A program made the position numbers and the translations under genes. A stretch of DNA of 44,239 nt from Rhodospirillales bacterium. GTDB taxonomy: Bacteria > Pseudomonadota > Alphaproteobacteria > ATCC43930 > CGMCC-115725. The stretch is from positions 1 through 44,239 of the forward strand of contig JADGGZ010000007.1 of assembly GCA_019689675.1 (NCBI GenBank), written 5' to 3'. Position 1 is the stretch's first letter, and each line of letters starts with the position of its first letter. The notes under the pieces are model-generated. The model was not told the DNA's origin, searched no databases, and saw nothing but the letters and a program-made list of their open reading frames with translations. This document shows positions 18,244 through 24,802 of the stretch, in pieces.

Positions 18244-18312
18244 CTCCTCTCCTCCCGCATCACCGCGTCGCGTCCTAGCCGTCTGCCGCGCCCCGCGCAA
18301 CCCCGAGGGGGC

Positions 18313-18330
18313 CGGCAACCCTGGGGGTTG
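18313..18330 (-). terminator. Compact hairpin after the small membrane-protein gene
   Basis: CAACCC at 18316-18321 and GGGTTG at 18325-18330 are perfect inverted repeats with a 3-nt loop, 8 bp beyond the stop of the minus-strand gene ending at 18338. An alternative wider pairing uses 18298-18304 with 18324-18330. No U-tract, so only a weak terminator candidate. Confidence 0.3.
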
Positions 18331-18337
18331 AGCCGCC

Positions 18338-18499
18338 TCAGCTCAGCGCTGCGAGCGCGAGCCACATGACGCCGACCCCGGCTGCCGTCTCCGCCGCGGA
18401 GGCGAGCAGGCTCGACGATCCGTCGACGAACTCCACTACGGCGAAGCCGGCGAGAAACGCTCCGGCGATGCCGAGAAGGTGAAAGGCGACGCTCCGCAT
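18338..18499 (-). CDS. Small two-helix membrane protein, unknown function
   Basis: Predicted 53-aa protein. It begins MRSVAFHLLGIAGAFLAGF and has two hydrophobic stretches, about residues 5-24 and 36-53, joined by a short polar turn with an Asp and several Ser. A good ribosome site (GGGGAGAG) lies 4 bp before the ATG at 18499, which is the main reason to accept it. No family recognised. It lies between the metabolic pair and the M48 protease, all on the same strand, but separate promoters cannot be excluded. Confidence 0.6.
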   Translation of the reverse strand: MRSVAFHLLGIAGAFLAGFAVVEFVDGSSSLLASAAETAAGVGVMWLALAALS

Positions 18500-18572
18500 G
18501 TCTCTCCCCTGTCCGTGCTTGCCGCTTTGATGCACCGGGCGGCGGGCGCGGGCAAGTGCCGACAGCGTTAGG

Positions 18573-19424
18573 TTAACGCGCGCCGAGAAGGCGCTCGATG
18601 CGCTCTTCGGAGCTCGGATGCGTGCGCAACCAGGTGGGAATACGGGCGACGTCGAAACCGGGCAGCGTGCGTTCGAGGATTCCCGCCTGTAAGCGGTCGA
18701 GCTTGGCGAGCGCCGAGGCGAGCGCCATAGGGTCGCCGGTGAGGCGGCTCGCGGCAGCGTCGGCGCCGAATTCGCGGCTCCGCGACAGCGCGAGCAGCAC
18801 GAGATTGGCGGCGATCGGCGCCAGGGCCAGCGCGGCGAGCTCCCACCACGACAGGGCGATGCGGTCGAAAAGGCCGAGCGCCAGCTCGATGATCAGCAGC
18901 ATCAGGGCAAACCGCGACACGCTGCCCGTGACCGCCGTCAGCGCACGGCCGAGCTGCATCAGCGGCAAGTCCCCGTTGGCGATGTGCGCGATCTCGTGGG
19001 CCAGGACAGCCCGCAGCTCGCGCGGGGTCAAGACCTGCGGCACCTTGCGGCCGACGACGATCGCCGGTGCTCCCGCGCCGGCGAGGGTCGCCGCGACGAT
19101 GAGCGGGTTTCGAGAGGCGTAGACGGAAGGCGCCGCACCGATGCCCGCGGCTCGCGCGAGCGCATCGAGATCGGCGAAGAACTCCGGTGCGTCCGAACGC
19201 CGGACCGGCCGCGCGCCGAACATCGAGAGGACCCAGTTCGCGGGTGCGAAGCGTAGAGTGGCGAGGAGGAAGAGCGCGACCATGAACGCCGCGACGACGC
19301 CTTCCCACTTCGCGAGCACCCAGCCGCAGAGCGCAAGAAGCGCACCCAGCGTTGCGACGAGGAGAAGGGACTCGCTGCGTCCACGCGAGCGTCGGCCAGA
19401 CCGCGCAAAGCGCGGCGCGTTCAT
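18573..19424 (-). CDS. M48 family membrane zinc metalloprotease (HtpX-like)
   Basis: Integral membrane peptidase of 283 aa, related to HtpX, which removes damaged membrane proteins. Two hydrophobic segments lie at about 19-36 and 42-60. The zinc site HEIAH is at residues 143-147 and the third ligand Glu is in SREFGAD (E218). Two more hydrophobic segments lie between them. The ATG at 19424 overlaps the stop of the CBS-BON gene (ATGA), so the two are co-translated and would share its FixK-type box. A short palindrome (18565-18579) covers the stop codon. Confidence 0.9.
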   Translation of the reverse strand: MNAPRFARSGRRSRGRSESLLLVATLGALLALCGWVLAKWEGVVAAFMVALFLLATLRFAPANWVLSMFGARPVRRSDAPEFFADLDALARAAGIGAAPSVYASRNPLIVAATLAGAGAPAIVVGRKVPQVLTPRELRAVLAHEIAHIANGDLPLMQLGRALTAVTGSVSRFALMLLIIELALGLFDRIALSWWELAALALAPIAANLVLLALSRSREFGADAAASRLTGDPMALASALAKLDRLQAGILERTLPGFDVARIPTWLRTHPSSEERIERLLGAR

Positions 19425-20182
19425 GCTGGCGGCGGCCGAGGCGTCTCGGACGCGAACGCGTCGGACTCCCCCTCCTCTGCGACTGGTTCCACGATCATGC
19501 CGGAGTAGGGCTCGATCCAGACGAGATGATCGCGCACCTCTCTCACTCCGGGAATGTTCTCGGCCATGACCCTGAGGGCCGCACGCTGATCCTCCGAGGT
19601 GACGAGCCCCCAGATATGGACGACTCCGTTCCGCACCACGAAATTCGGCGCCGTCGGCGGCGCCCAGCGCTGCTTTTCGAATTCGGCGACGAGGCGGTCC
19701 CGTATTTCTTCGTCGTCGAGCGAGCCCGGCTTCGACTCGACGATCTCGGCAGCGAGGGCGCGAACGAGGTTCGCGCGGCTGACGATCCCGACGAGCCTGC
19801 CGTCGCGCAGCACCGGGACACGCTTCACCCGCCGCTCCTCCATGATGCGAACGAGCTGCTCGAGCGGCGTCGTCTCGTCCACCGTCACGACATCGCGCGT
19901 CATGACGTCGCCGACCTTGCGACCGTGACTCTGGACGTAATCTGCCGCCAGCCGGCTCGGACCGAGAAGCAGCTCCAGCCAGCGCGGGCGCCGCTTGACG
20001 GTGCCGGTCTCGGCGCGGCGGAGAAGGTCGCCCTCGGTCACGATGCCGACGAGGCGGCCCGCAGCGTCGACCACCGGCAGACCGCTGATGCGATGCTGCA
20101 GCATCAGGCGGACGGCCTGCTCGATGGGAGCTTTCTCCTCGACCGTTATCACGTTCCGGGTCATCGCATCGGCGGCATTCAT
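19421..20182 (-). CDS. CBS-pair and BON domain protein
   Basis: A 253-aa cytoplasmic protein with two CBS motifs (about residues 1-60 and 90-145) and a BON domain (about 155-225). The CBS signatures are RISGLPVVDAAGRLVGIVTEGDLLRR and VKRVPVLRDGRLVGIVSRANLVR, read in part. CBS pairs bind adenine nucleotides and act as energy sensors; BON domains often bind membranes or lipids. GGAGG precedes the ATG at 20182. A perfect TTGAT-N4-ATCAA box lies 52 bp upstream, suggesting induction at low oxygen by a FixK-type activator. Confidence 0.9.
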   Translation of the reverse strand: MNAADAMTRNVITVEEKAPIEQAVRLMLQHRISGLPVVDAAGRLVGIVTEGDLLRRAETGTVKRRPRWLELLLGPSRLAADYVQSHGRKVGDVMTRDVVTVDETTPLEQLVRIMEERRVKRVPVLRDGRLVGIVSRANLVRALAAEIVESKPGSLDDEEIRDRLVAEFEKQRWAPPTAPNFVVRNGVVHIWGLVTSEDQRAALRVMAENIPGVREVRDHLVWIEPYSGMIVEPVAEEGESDAFASETPRPPPA

Positions 20183-20552
20183 TCCGGGAACCTCCGAATG
20201 TTTCCAATCTTGCCGCGCAGGCCGGCCAACGCGTTGATCGGGATCAAGCGCCCCGAGAGGGGCCGGGCTTCCCGCCCCTTTCGCCGAACCGTGGTCCTCG
20301 GAAGCTACCGCGGCGACCGGCGCGCCGCACGGTGAAAACCATCACGTCGCTCGAGCGATTTGACCCTGAGATGCCGCCGTCCCCGCTTCGGAGGAGCCGC
20401 TCGGGCGGAAACACGAGCGTCGCGACCGCCCCCTCGCCGATCGCGCGCATGCGCCGAAGAAGGCTGAGCCGCCTCACGGCGCGAGCCGGCCTCGCGTTTT
20501 CGCCCGATCCGCGGCGTTGCGGTTGGGGGCCGCAGGCGGTAGAGCTGCCGTC
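20183..20552. other. 370-bp intergenic region holding one FixK/FNR box
   Basis: Divergent gap between the CBS-BON gene and the DHOD-like gene. It contains the box at 20234-20247. The remaining 300 bp are GC-rich; the open frames present have no family resemblance and no ribosome site, and read as shadows. The DHOD frame opens at about 20517, so a slightly longer protein is possible. Confidence 0.6.
20234..20247. promoter_or_regulatory. Perfect FNR/FixK-type binding box
   Basis: TTGAT-CGGG-ATCAA matches the FNR/FixK consensus TTGAT-N4-ATCAA at all ten fixed positions. Its centre is 58 bp from the CBS-BON start codon. With the usual class II spacing of -41.5, transcription would begin about 17 bp before that ATG, just leaving room for the GGAGG site. 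No convincing -10 hexamer is visible. The same box could serve the DHOD-like gene on the other side, 306 bp away. The FixK-like regulator at 23342-24043 has matching recognition residues. Confidence 0.8.
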
Positions 20553-21614
20553 GTGGCCACGTACCGCATCGATCGCAGCTACGACTGGAACTACGAGAAC
20601 GGGCCGGTCTTCGACGGCCCCTACCCGGCCGTCCCGGCAACCCCGCGCAAGACGTTCCTCGGCTACGAGGTCGCCTCCCGTCTCGGCATAGCCGCCGGCC
20701 TTCTGCTCAATTCCCGTTGGGTCGAGACATACGCACGGCTCGGCTTCGACATCCTCACCTACAAGACGGTGCGAAGCCGGCACCGCGCCTGCTACCCCGT
20801 GCCCAACTGGGTTTATCTCGACCCCGGCGTGCCGCTCGACGGTTCCGGCGCGCCGCTCGTCGCCTCGGGAAGCGGAGCCGAGCCTCCCGGCTTTCCGACC
20901 AGCTCGGTTTCGTTCGGAATGCCCTCCAAGGAGCCGGCGGAATGGATGGCCGACGTGGCACGCGCCCGAAGCGCGCTCGGCGACGGCCAGGTTCTGGTGG
21001 TTTCGGTCGTCGGCACGCCCGAGCCGGGGGCCGGCCCTGCCGAGCTCGTCGATGATTTCGCGCGGCTCGCGGCAATGGCGCGCGAAGCCGGTGCGCAGAT
21101 CGTCGAGGCCAACCTCTCCTGCCCGAACGTGACCAGCGCCGAGGGGCAGATCTTCCAGGACCCGGCACTCTCGGGCGAGATCGCGCGGGCGATGCGCGCG
21201 AGCGCCGGCACGCTCCCGATCCTCCTCAAGGCCGGCTATTTCGCCGACGACGCAGCGCTCGGCGCGTATCTGCGCGCGGTTGCGGGACACGTGACAGGGG
21301 TGACCCTGGTCAACGGTCTCTCGCGCCGCGTCGTCGATGCCGCCGGGAAGCCTGCATTCGGACCCGGGCGCGAAGGCTCGGGCGTCCTCGGCGCGGGCGT
21401 GTTCCCCTTCTGCCTCGATGTCGTGCGGCGGGCCGTCGCGCTCATCGAGCGGGAGAAGCTGGACCTTGCCGTCGTCGCCGTAGGCGGGGTCGCGGGGCCA
21501 TCCGAGGTCGGAGCTTATTTCTCGGCCGGCGCCGCCGGGGTGACGATGGGCAGCGCGCCGATGTTCGATCCGCTGCTTGCGGTGCGCCTGAAGGAAACCA
21601 ACCCCGGCTGGTGA
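20553..21614 (+). CDS. Dihydroorotate dehydrogenase-like flavoprotein
   Basis: FMN-binding TIM-barrel enzyme of about 353 aa. Seen features: FDILTYKTVRSR near residue 70, IVEANLSCPN with Cys190 in the position of the class 1 catalytic base, a substrate-Asn motif VNGLSRR, and the phosphate-binding VGGVAGPSEVGAYFSAGAAG. The GTG at 20553 is the likely start; the frame opens at 20517 and no strong ribosome site decides between them. No other pyrimidine gene is nearby, so it may be a second DHOD or a relative acting on another substrate. Its place between two FixK-type boxes hints at use in low oxygen. Confidence 0.8.
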   Translation: MATYRIDRSYDWNYENGPVFDGPYPAVPATPRKTFLGYEVASRLGIAAGLLLNSRWVETYARLGFDILTYKTVRSRHRACYPVPNWVYLDPGVPLDGSGAPLVASGSGAEPPGFPTSSVSFGMPSKEPAEWMADVARARSALGDGQVLVVSVVGTPEPGAGPAELVDDFARLAAMAREAGAQIVEANLSCPNVTSAEGQIFQDPALSGEIARAMRASAGTLPILLKAGYFADDAALGAYLRAVAGHVTGVTLVNGLSRRVVDAAGKPAFGPGREGSGVLGAGVFPFCLDVVRRAVALIEREKLDLAVVAVGGVAGPSEVGAYFSAGAAGVTMGSAPMFDPLLAVRLKETNPGW

Positions 21615-21620
21615 GCCGGG
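21603..21620 (+). terminator. Hairpin over the stop of the DHOD-like gene
   Basis: CCCGGCT at 21603-21609 and AGCCGGG at 21614-21620 form a perfect 7-bp stem with a 4-nt loop, spanning the TGA stop at 21612-21614. No U-tract follows. Possible weak terminator or mRNA 3' stabiliser. Confidence 0.4.
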
Positions 21621-21672
21621 CGGCGCGGGAACGCGATCATCGTCAGGGCCGCGCAACGCCTTCCGACACATT

Positions 21673-21686
21673 TTGATACCGGTCAA
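21673..21686 (+). promoter_or_regulatory. FNR/FixK-type binding box, one mismatch
   Basis: TTGAT-ACCG-GTCAA matches nine of ten consensus positions. Its centre is 42 bp before the ATG of the receiver-domain gene at 21722. At -41.5 spacing the transcript would start about at that ATG, so the mRNA would be leaderless; indeed no Shine-Dalgarno sequence is seen there. Confidence 0.6.
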
Positions 21687-21721
21687 GGCTTTACCGACGC
21701 TTCGGGCGCATTGTCGCCGTC

Positions 21722-22135
21722 ATGAGCGGAGGACCGGCAGCAGCGGTCTGCGTTATCGAAGACGATCCGGCGGTCCGCGACTCGATCCGCACGCTGCTCG
21801 AGTGCGAGTTCGACACGGTCCTCGAGTTCGGCTCTTGCGAGGAGTTTCTCGCGAACCGCACTGAGCGGGTCGCTTGCCTCGTTCTGGACGTCAATCTTCC
21901 GTCGATGAACGGGCTCGATTTCCTCGAGGGCCTGCGCGCGCGCGGCTTCACCGTGCCGGTCATCGTCATCACGGGGAACCCCGATTCCGCGGTGCGGCAG
22001 CGTACCGCGGCTGCGGGCGCCACGCTCCTCGCGAAGCCCTTCGACCACCGGGCCCTCCTCGCTCTTGTGAGGGCGGGTGCGCGGCACGGCGACGCAGGGG
22101 CGGGGCCCCCCGCCGTCAGCCCGCCCGCCGCATAG
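21722..22135 (+). CDS. Single-domain response regulator (CheY/FixJ-type receiver)
   Basis: A 137-aa receiver domain with no output domain. Phosphorylation residues are present: the acidic pair in VIEDDPAVRD, phospho-acceptor D56 in LVLDVNLPSMNG, the Thr in VITG and K105 in LLAKPFDH. A 25-residue Ala/Pro-rich tail follows. No ribosome site is visible before the ATG, and a FixK-type box lies at 21673-21686. It converges on the next receiver gene with a 20-bp tail overlap. No histidine kinase is present in the window, so its partner is unknown. Confidence 0.88.
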   Translation: MSGGPAAAVCVIEDDPAVRDSIRTLLECEFDTVLEFGSCEEFLANRTERVACLVLDVNLPSMNGLDFLEGLRARGFTVPVIVITGNPDSAVRQRTAAAGATLLAKPFDHRALLALVRAGARHGDAGAGPPAVSPPAA

Positions 22136-22487
22136 CGTTTCGCACCGCGGCGACGAGCTGGTCGCCCGTGAAGGGCTTCTCCAGGAGAGCGGCCGCGCCG
22201 GCCGAGCGCACCCGCGATTCGGTCGAGCTGTCGGCCCGCGCGGTTATCACGACGACCGGCAACTCCTTCCGCGGGGCGGCGAGCTCCCGCAGGACGGCGA
22301 AGCCGTCGAGGCCCGGCATGTTGATGTCGAGCACGAGGCATCCTTCGACGCGATTCCCGCGACAGCGCTCGAGAAAGGCGTTGCCCGACTCGAAATCCTC
22401 GACCTCGAACAGATGGGATTCGAGCATCGCCCGGGCGGAGTCTCGAACCGCCTCGTCATCGTCCACGATGTATATCGTCTCTTGCAC
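22116..22487 (-). CDS. Single-domain response regulator
   Basis: A 123-aa receiver without output domain. It has the acidic cluster IVDDDEAVRD, phospho-acceptor D54 in LVLDINMPGLDG, Thr in VITARAD and K104 in LLEKPFTG. It is 62 bp downstream of the FixJ-type gene on the same strand and is likely co-transcribed with it. Its 3' end overlaps the convergent receiver gene by 20 bp. It resembles its two neighbours closely in motif wording, suggesting local duplication. It could act as a phosphate sink or as an adaptor. Confidence 0.88.
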   Translation of the reverse strand: MQETIYIVDDDEAVRDSARAMLESHLFEVEDFESGNAFLERCRGNRVEGCLVLDINMPGLDGFAVLRELAAPRKELPVVVITARADSSTESRVRSAGAAALLEKPFTGDQLVAAVRNAMRRAG

Positions 22488-22549
22488 TTCCAGTGTCGCG
22501 CGGACTGGTCCGAAAGTCCGAAGATAGAAAGTCCGCGGGGAGTGCCGAA

Positions 22550-23197
22550 TTACGTATTCTTCCTGACGTGCTGGGCGTCGCGAGGCTTGACGCCGGCGGC
22601 CACCGCCATCCGGATCAGCTCCGGAAGGCTTTTCGCCTGCATCTTGTCCATGAGGCGGGCCCGATAGATCTCGACCGTGCGCGGGCTGATCTCGAGATCG
22701 TAGGCGATCGTCTTGTTCGGCAGCCCGGCAACGAGCCCCTCCAGCACCTCGCGCTCGCGTGTGCTGAGAAGCGCGAGCCGTGCCAGCGATTCATCGCTCT
22801 GCGCCCGTTCGGCAGCGGCCGTCTTCGAGCGCTCCACCGCCTGGCGCACGATCTCGCTCAGCACAGCGCGGTCGAACGGCTTCTCGATGAAATCGACCGC
22901 TCCGGCCTTCATCGCGCGGACCGCCGTCTGGACGTCGGCGTGGCCCGTGACGATCACGACCGCAAGGCCCGGCCAATCCTTGACCACGCGCTCTTGAAGA
23001 GAAAGCCCGTCCATCCCCGGCATGTTGACGTCGAGGAGGAGGCAGCCGATCGCGCGGCGGTCGCAGCCTTCGAGAAAGGCTCGGGCCGACGCGAAGGTTT
23101 TCACATCGTAACCCTCCGACGACAGGAGCGTGTCGAGCGAATCCCGGATCGCCTCGTCGTCATCGACGACGTAGACTTCGCGCGTGCCGGCCGCCAT
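22550..23197 (-). CDS. fixJ: Two-component response regulator, FixJ family
   Basis: A 215-aa transcription regulator with an N-terminal receiver (about 1-125, phospho-acceptor D56 in LLLDVNMPGMDG, Lys in FIEKPFD) and a C-terminal LuxR-type helix-turn-helix (about 142-205: LSTREREVLEGLVAG then NKTIAYDLEISPRTVEIYRA). In rhizobia FixJ, activated by the oxygen-sensing kinase FixL, switches on fixK. Here a FixK-like gene lies directly upstream on the same strand, but no fixL is in the window. The symbol is family-level only; many FixJ relatives answer other signals. Confidence 0.85.
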   Translation of the reverse strand: MAAGTREVYVVDDDEAIRDSLDTLLSSEGYDVKTFASARAFLEGCDRRAIGCLLLDVNMPGMDGLSLQERVVKDWPGLAVVIVTGHADVQTAVRAMKAGAVDFIEKPFDRAVLSEIVRQAVERSKTAAAERAQSDESLARLALLSTREREVLEGLVAGLPNKTIAYDLEISPRTVEIYRARLMDKMQAKSLPELIRMAVAAGVKPRDAQHVRKNT

Positions 23198-23297
23198 AAC
23201 CTGCTTCAGCCCTCCGAAGTTGCGGGCTTCTTGTGGGCGAGAACGCGCCCGCGCGCAAGGGGCGGCTCTGCTTCGATAAGACCAAGCGGCATAGGAC

Positions 23298-23323
23298 GGC
23301 GCCCCGCCTTCCGGCAGGGCGCC
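23298..23323 (-). terminator. GC-rich hairpin between the FixK-like and FixJ genes
   Basis: GGCGCC arms at both ends extend through CTGCC/GGCGG (one G-T wobble) to an 11-bp stem with a GGAA loop, 18 bp past the regulator's stop. No U-tract. It probably separates the two transcripts, at least in part. Confidence 0.5.
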
Positions 23324-23341
23324 GCCCCCGTTACAAGGCCT

Positions 23342-24043
23342 CTAATCGGCCTCTTCGGCGAGCTCCTCCAGAAGCTCGCGGTCGCGGACGACGACGCGCT
23401 GGGGATGCGGAAGCGCGATCGCGTTCAACTGTTTCAGGCGCGCGAAGGTGCGGCTCACCGTTTCGATCGTGAGGCCGAGATAATCGGCGATGTCGGCGCG
23501 CGTCATCGTGAGCGTGAGCGTCGGCCGGTCCGACGCGGCCTGGCCCGTGCGCTCGATAAGCCCCAGCAGAAACGAGGCCAGTCGCTCGGTCGCGTTCTTC
23601 CGGCCGAGCAGGACCATCTGGCTCTGAGCAGCGACGAGCCGCTCGACCGCGAGGGAAAGGAGGGCGCGGCCGAGACGCGGATTTTCGCCGACCAAGGTCT
23701 CGACGCGCTGGCGGGGCAGCTTGAGGACGACGCTGTCGGTGATCGCCTCGGCAGCGAAGGAATGACTGCTGCCGAGATCCAGGCCGACGAGGTCGCCGGG
23801 AAGGAAGAACGCTGCGAGCTGCCGGCGGCCATCCGGCAAGACCTTGCAGAGCCGGATCGCACCGGAGACGACCCGGTAGAGGTGGTCGGCGAGATCGCCT
23901 TCGTAGAAGAGCGTCGCGTCGCGGGCCACGTCGACGAGCGTGCCGAGGCGATCGAGCGGCGCCATGTCACCGGCGGGCAGCCCTCGGCCCACCGCCGGGG
24001 GAAACGATTGGGTCGATCGAGCGACAGCGGCATTGACGAGCAT
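23342..24043 (-). CDS. Crp/Fnr family transcription regulator, FixK-like
   Basis: A 233-aa protein with an N-terminal cyclic-nucleotide-binding-like domain (about 30-145) and a C-terminal winged helix (HTH about 181-208). The recognition helix ETVSR (E194, S197, R198) has the E-xx-SR pattern that in FNR reads TTGAT half-sites. There are no N-terminal cysteines (only C66 overall), so it should not carry an oxygen-sensing iron-sulfur cluster, which is the FixK type. AAGGAGG precedes the ATG at 24043, preferred to the longer frame start at 24073. Boxes of the matching sequence are at 20234 and 21673. Confidence 0.9.
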   Translation of the reverse strand: MLVNAAVARSTQSFPPAVGRGLPAGDMAPLDRLGTLVDVARDATLFYEGDLADHLYRVVSGAIRLCKVLPDGRRQLAAFFLPGDLVGLDLGSSHSFAAEAITDSVVLKLPRQRVETLVGENPRLGRALLSLAVERLVAAQSQMVLLGRKNATERLASFLLGLIERTGQAASDRPTLTLTMTRADIADYLGLTIETVSRTFARLKQLNAIALPHPQRVVVRDRELLEELAEEAD

Positions 24044-24140
24044 TCTGACCTCCTTGGCGGCGCGGAGGATCACTCTTTGCAGCGGCTGCCGAAATTCAGG
24101 TCTGTCGCGTACGGTAAATTCCGGACGTCCGATCGGGGGG

Positions 24141-24314
24141 TCACCGCGGCCGTGGCGGATCCGACCCTTGATAGAGGTCGTCCCAGCAGCTCGGGCAGGT
24201 CTGGCGCGGGAACAGCGGGTAGTCGACGAAGAGGCCGCCGGTGCAGGAGGCCATCGCCAGAACGAGGAACAGAACGGCCGAACGGGCGAGAAAGCGGGAT
24301 GCGGCGACTTTCAC
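24141..24314 (-). CDS. Small lipoprotein with a CxxC pair, coupled to pqqD
   Basis: A 57-aa gene. The GTG at 24314 overlaps the pqqD stop (GTGA). The product starts with a basic VKVAASR segment, has a hydrophobic core (about residues 13-21) and the lipobox LAMASC with the lipidated Cys at residue 24. The 34-residue mature part holds a TCPSC pair (C40, C43), Asp-Asp, and ends in PPRPR. Signal features, coupling and lack of frameshift support a real gene. No family is recognised. It could be an anchored metal- or redox-binding peptide, or a substrate peptide for a process involving the PqqD-like partner. Confidence 0.65.
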   Translation of the reverse strand: MKVAASRFLARSAVLFLVLAMASCTGGLFVDYPLFPRQTCPSCWDDLYQGSDPPRPR

Positions 24315-24613
24315 GGTCCGCGATCACCGTGCCCGAGATAGCCCTTCTCGATGAGATCCTGCAGCATCGCGAGCACGTCGGCCGCGATCTCCTCGCGCGA
24401 CGCCTCGAACTTCTCGGCAAGAAGTCCGACGATCTCGTCGACGCTCCGCTGCCCGTCGACGCGCTGCAGAATTTCGACGGCGATGTGATCGGGAAGAAGG
24501 AGCCGCTCGGGCGCAAGCAGGACCCACTGCTTTCGCGTCTCGTCGAATCGGAACTTAACGTGCCGCGGCAGATGCGGCACCGAACCACCGTCGATCCGCG
24601 CACCTCCCGTCAT
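24311..24613 (-). CDS. pqqD: PqqD-like peptide chaperone (RRE-fold), orphan
   Basis: A 100-aa PqqD family protein. The conserved stretch is easy to see: HLPRHVKFRFDETRKQWVLL, then APERLLLPDHIAVEILQRVDG, SVDEIVGLLAEKF and a final helix with DVLAMLQDLIEKGYL. In PQQ synthesis PqqD binds the PqqA precursor peptide and presents it to the radical-SAM enzyme PqqE. None of pqqA, B, C or E is in the window, so this copy is an orphan. The ATG at 24613 is the family-length start; ribosome site weak. It may still belong to a PQQ pathway encoded elsewhere or serve another modified peptide. Confidence 0.85.
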   Translation of the reverse strand: MTGGARIDGGSVPHLPRHVKFRFDETRKQWVLLAPERLLLPDHIAVEILQRVDGQRSVDEIVGLLAEKFEASREEIAADVLAMLQDLIEKGYLGHGDRGP

Positions 24614-24802
24614 GCCCGTCGCCTCGTACGCCGTTACCGAGAAACTCCGCCGGGAGCGGCGCGCCGCGGGGCCGCCTGCGCCGGTGCGCTCCACCGCGTG
24701 AAGGATAAGTCGCCGTGCCGCGCTCTCCAAGGCGGGTCCGATAGTGCTTTTGTGCAGTCGACAACCGATTGCGTCGAGCGCGGCCGAGAACAAGCCGGAC
24801 TC

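Noticed and set aside
18565-18579. Palindrome GCGTTA-GGT-TAACGC at the M48 protease stop
   Set aside because: Only six base pairs, half of them A-T, with no U-tract; too weak to call a terminator.
24168-24181. A TTGAT half-site followed by AGAG-GTCGT
   Set aside because: The second half has too many mismatches, and it lies inside the small lipoprotein gene.
24617-24640. A PqqA-like stretch (SVTAYEAT) just before pqqD
   Set aside because: It recalls the EVTxY motif of the PQQ precursor, but the essential Glu is replaced by Ser, the flanks are Arg/Pro-rich, and it is in frame with pqqD without its own start.
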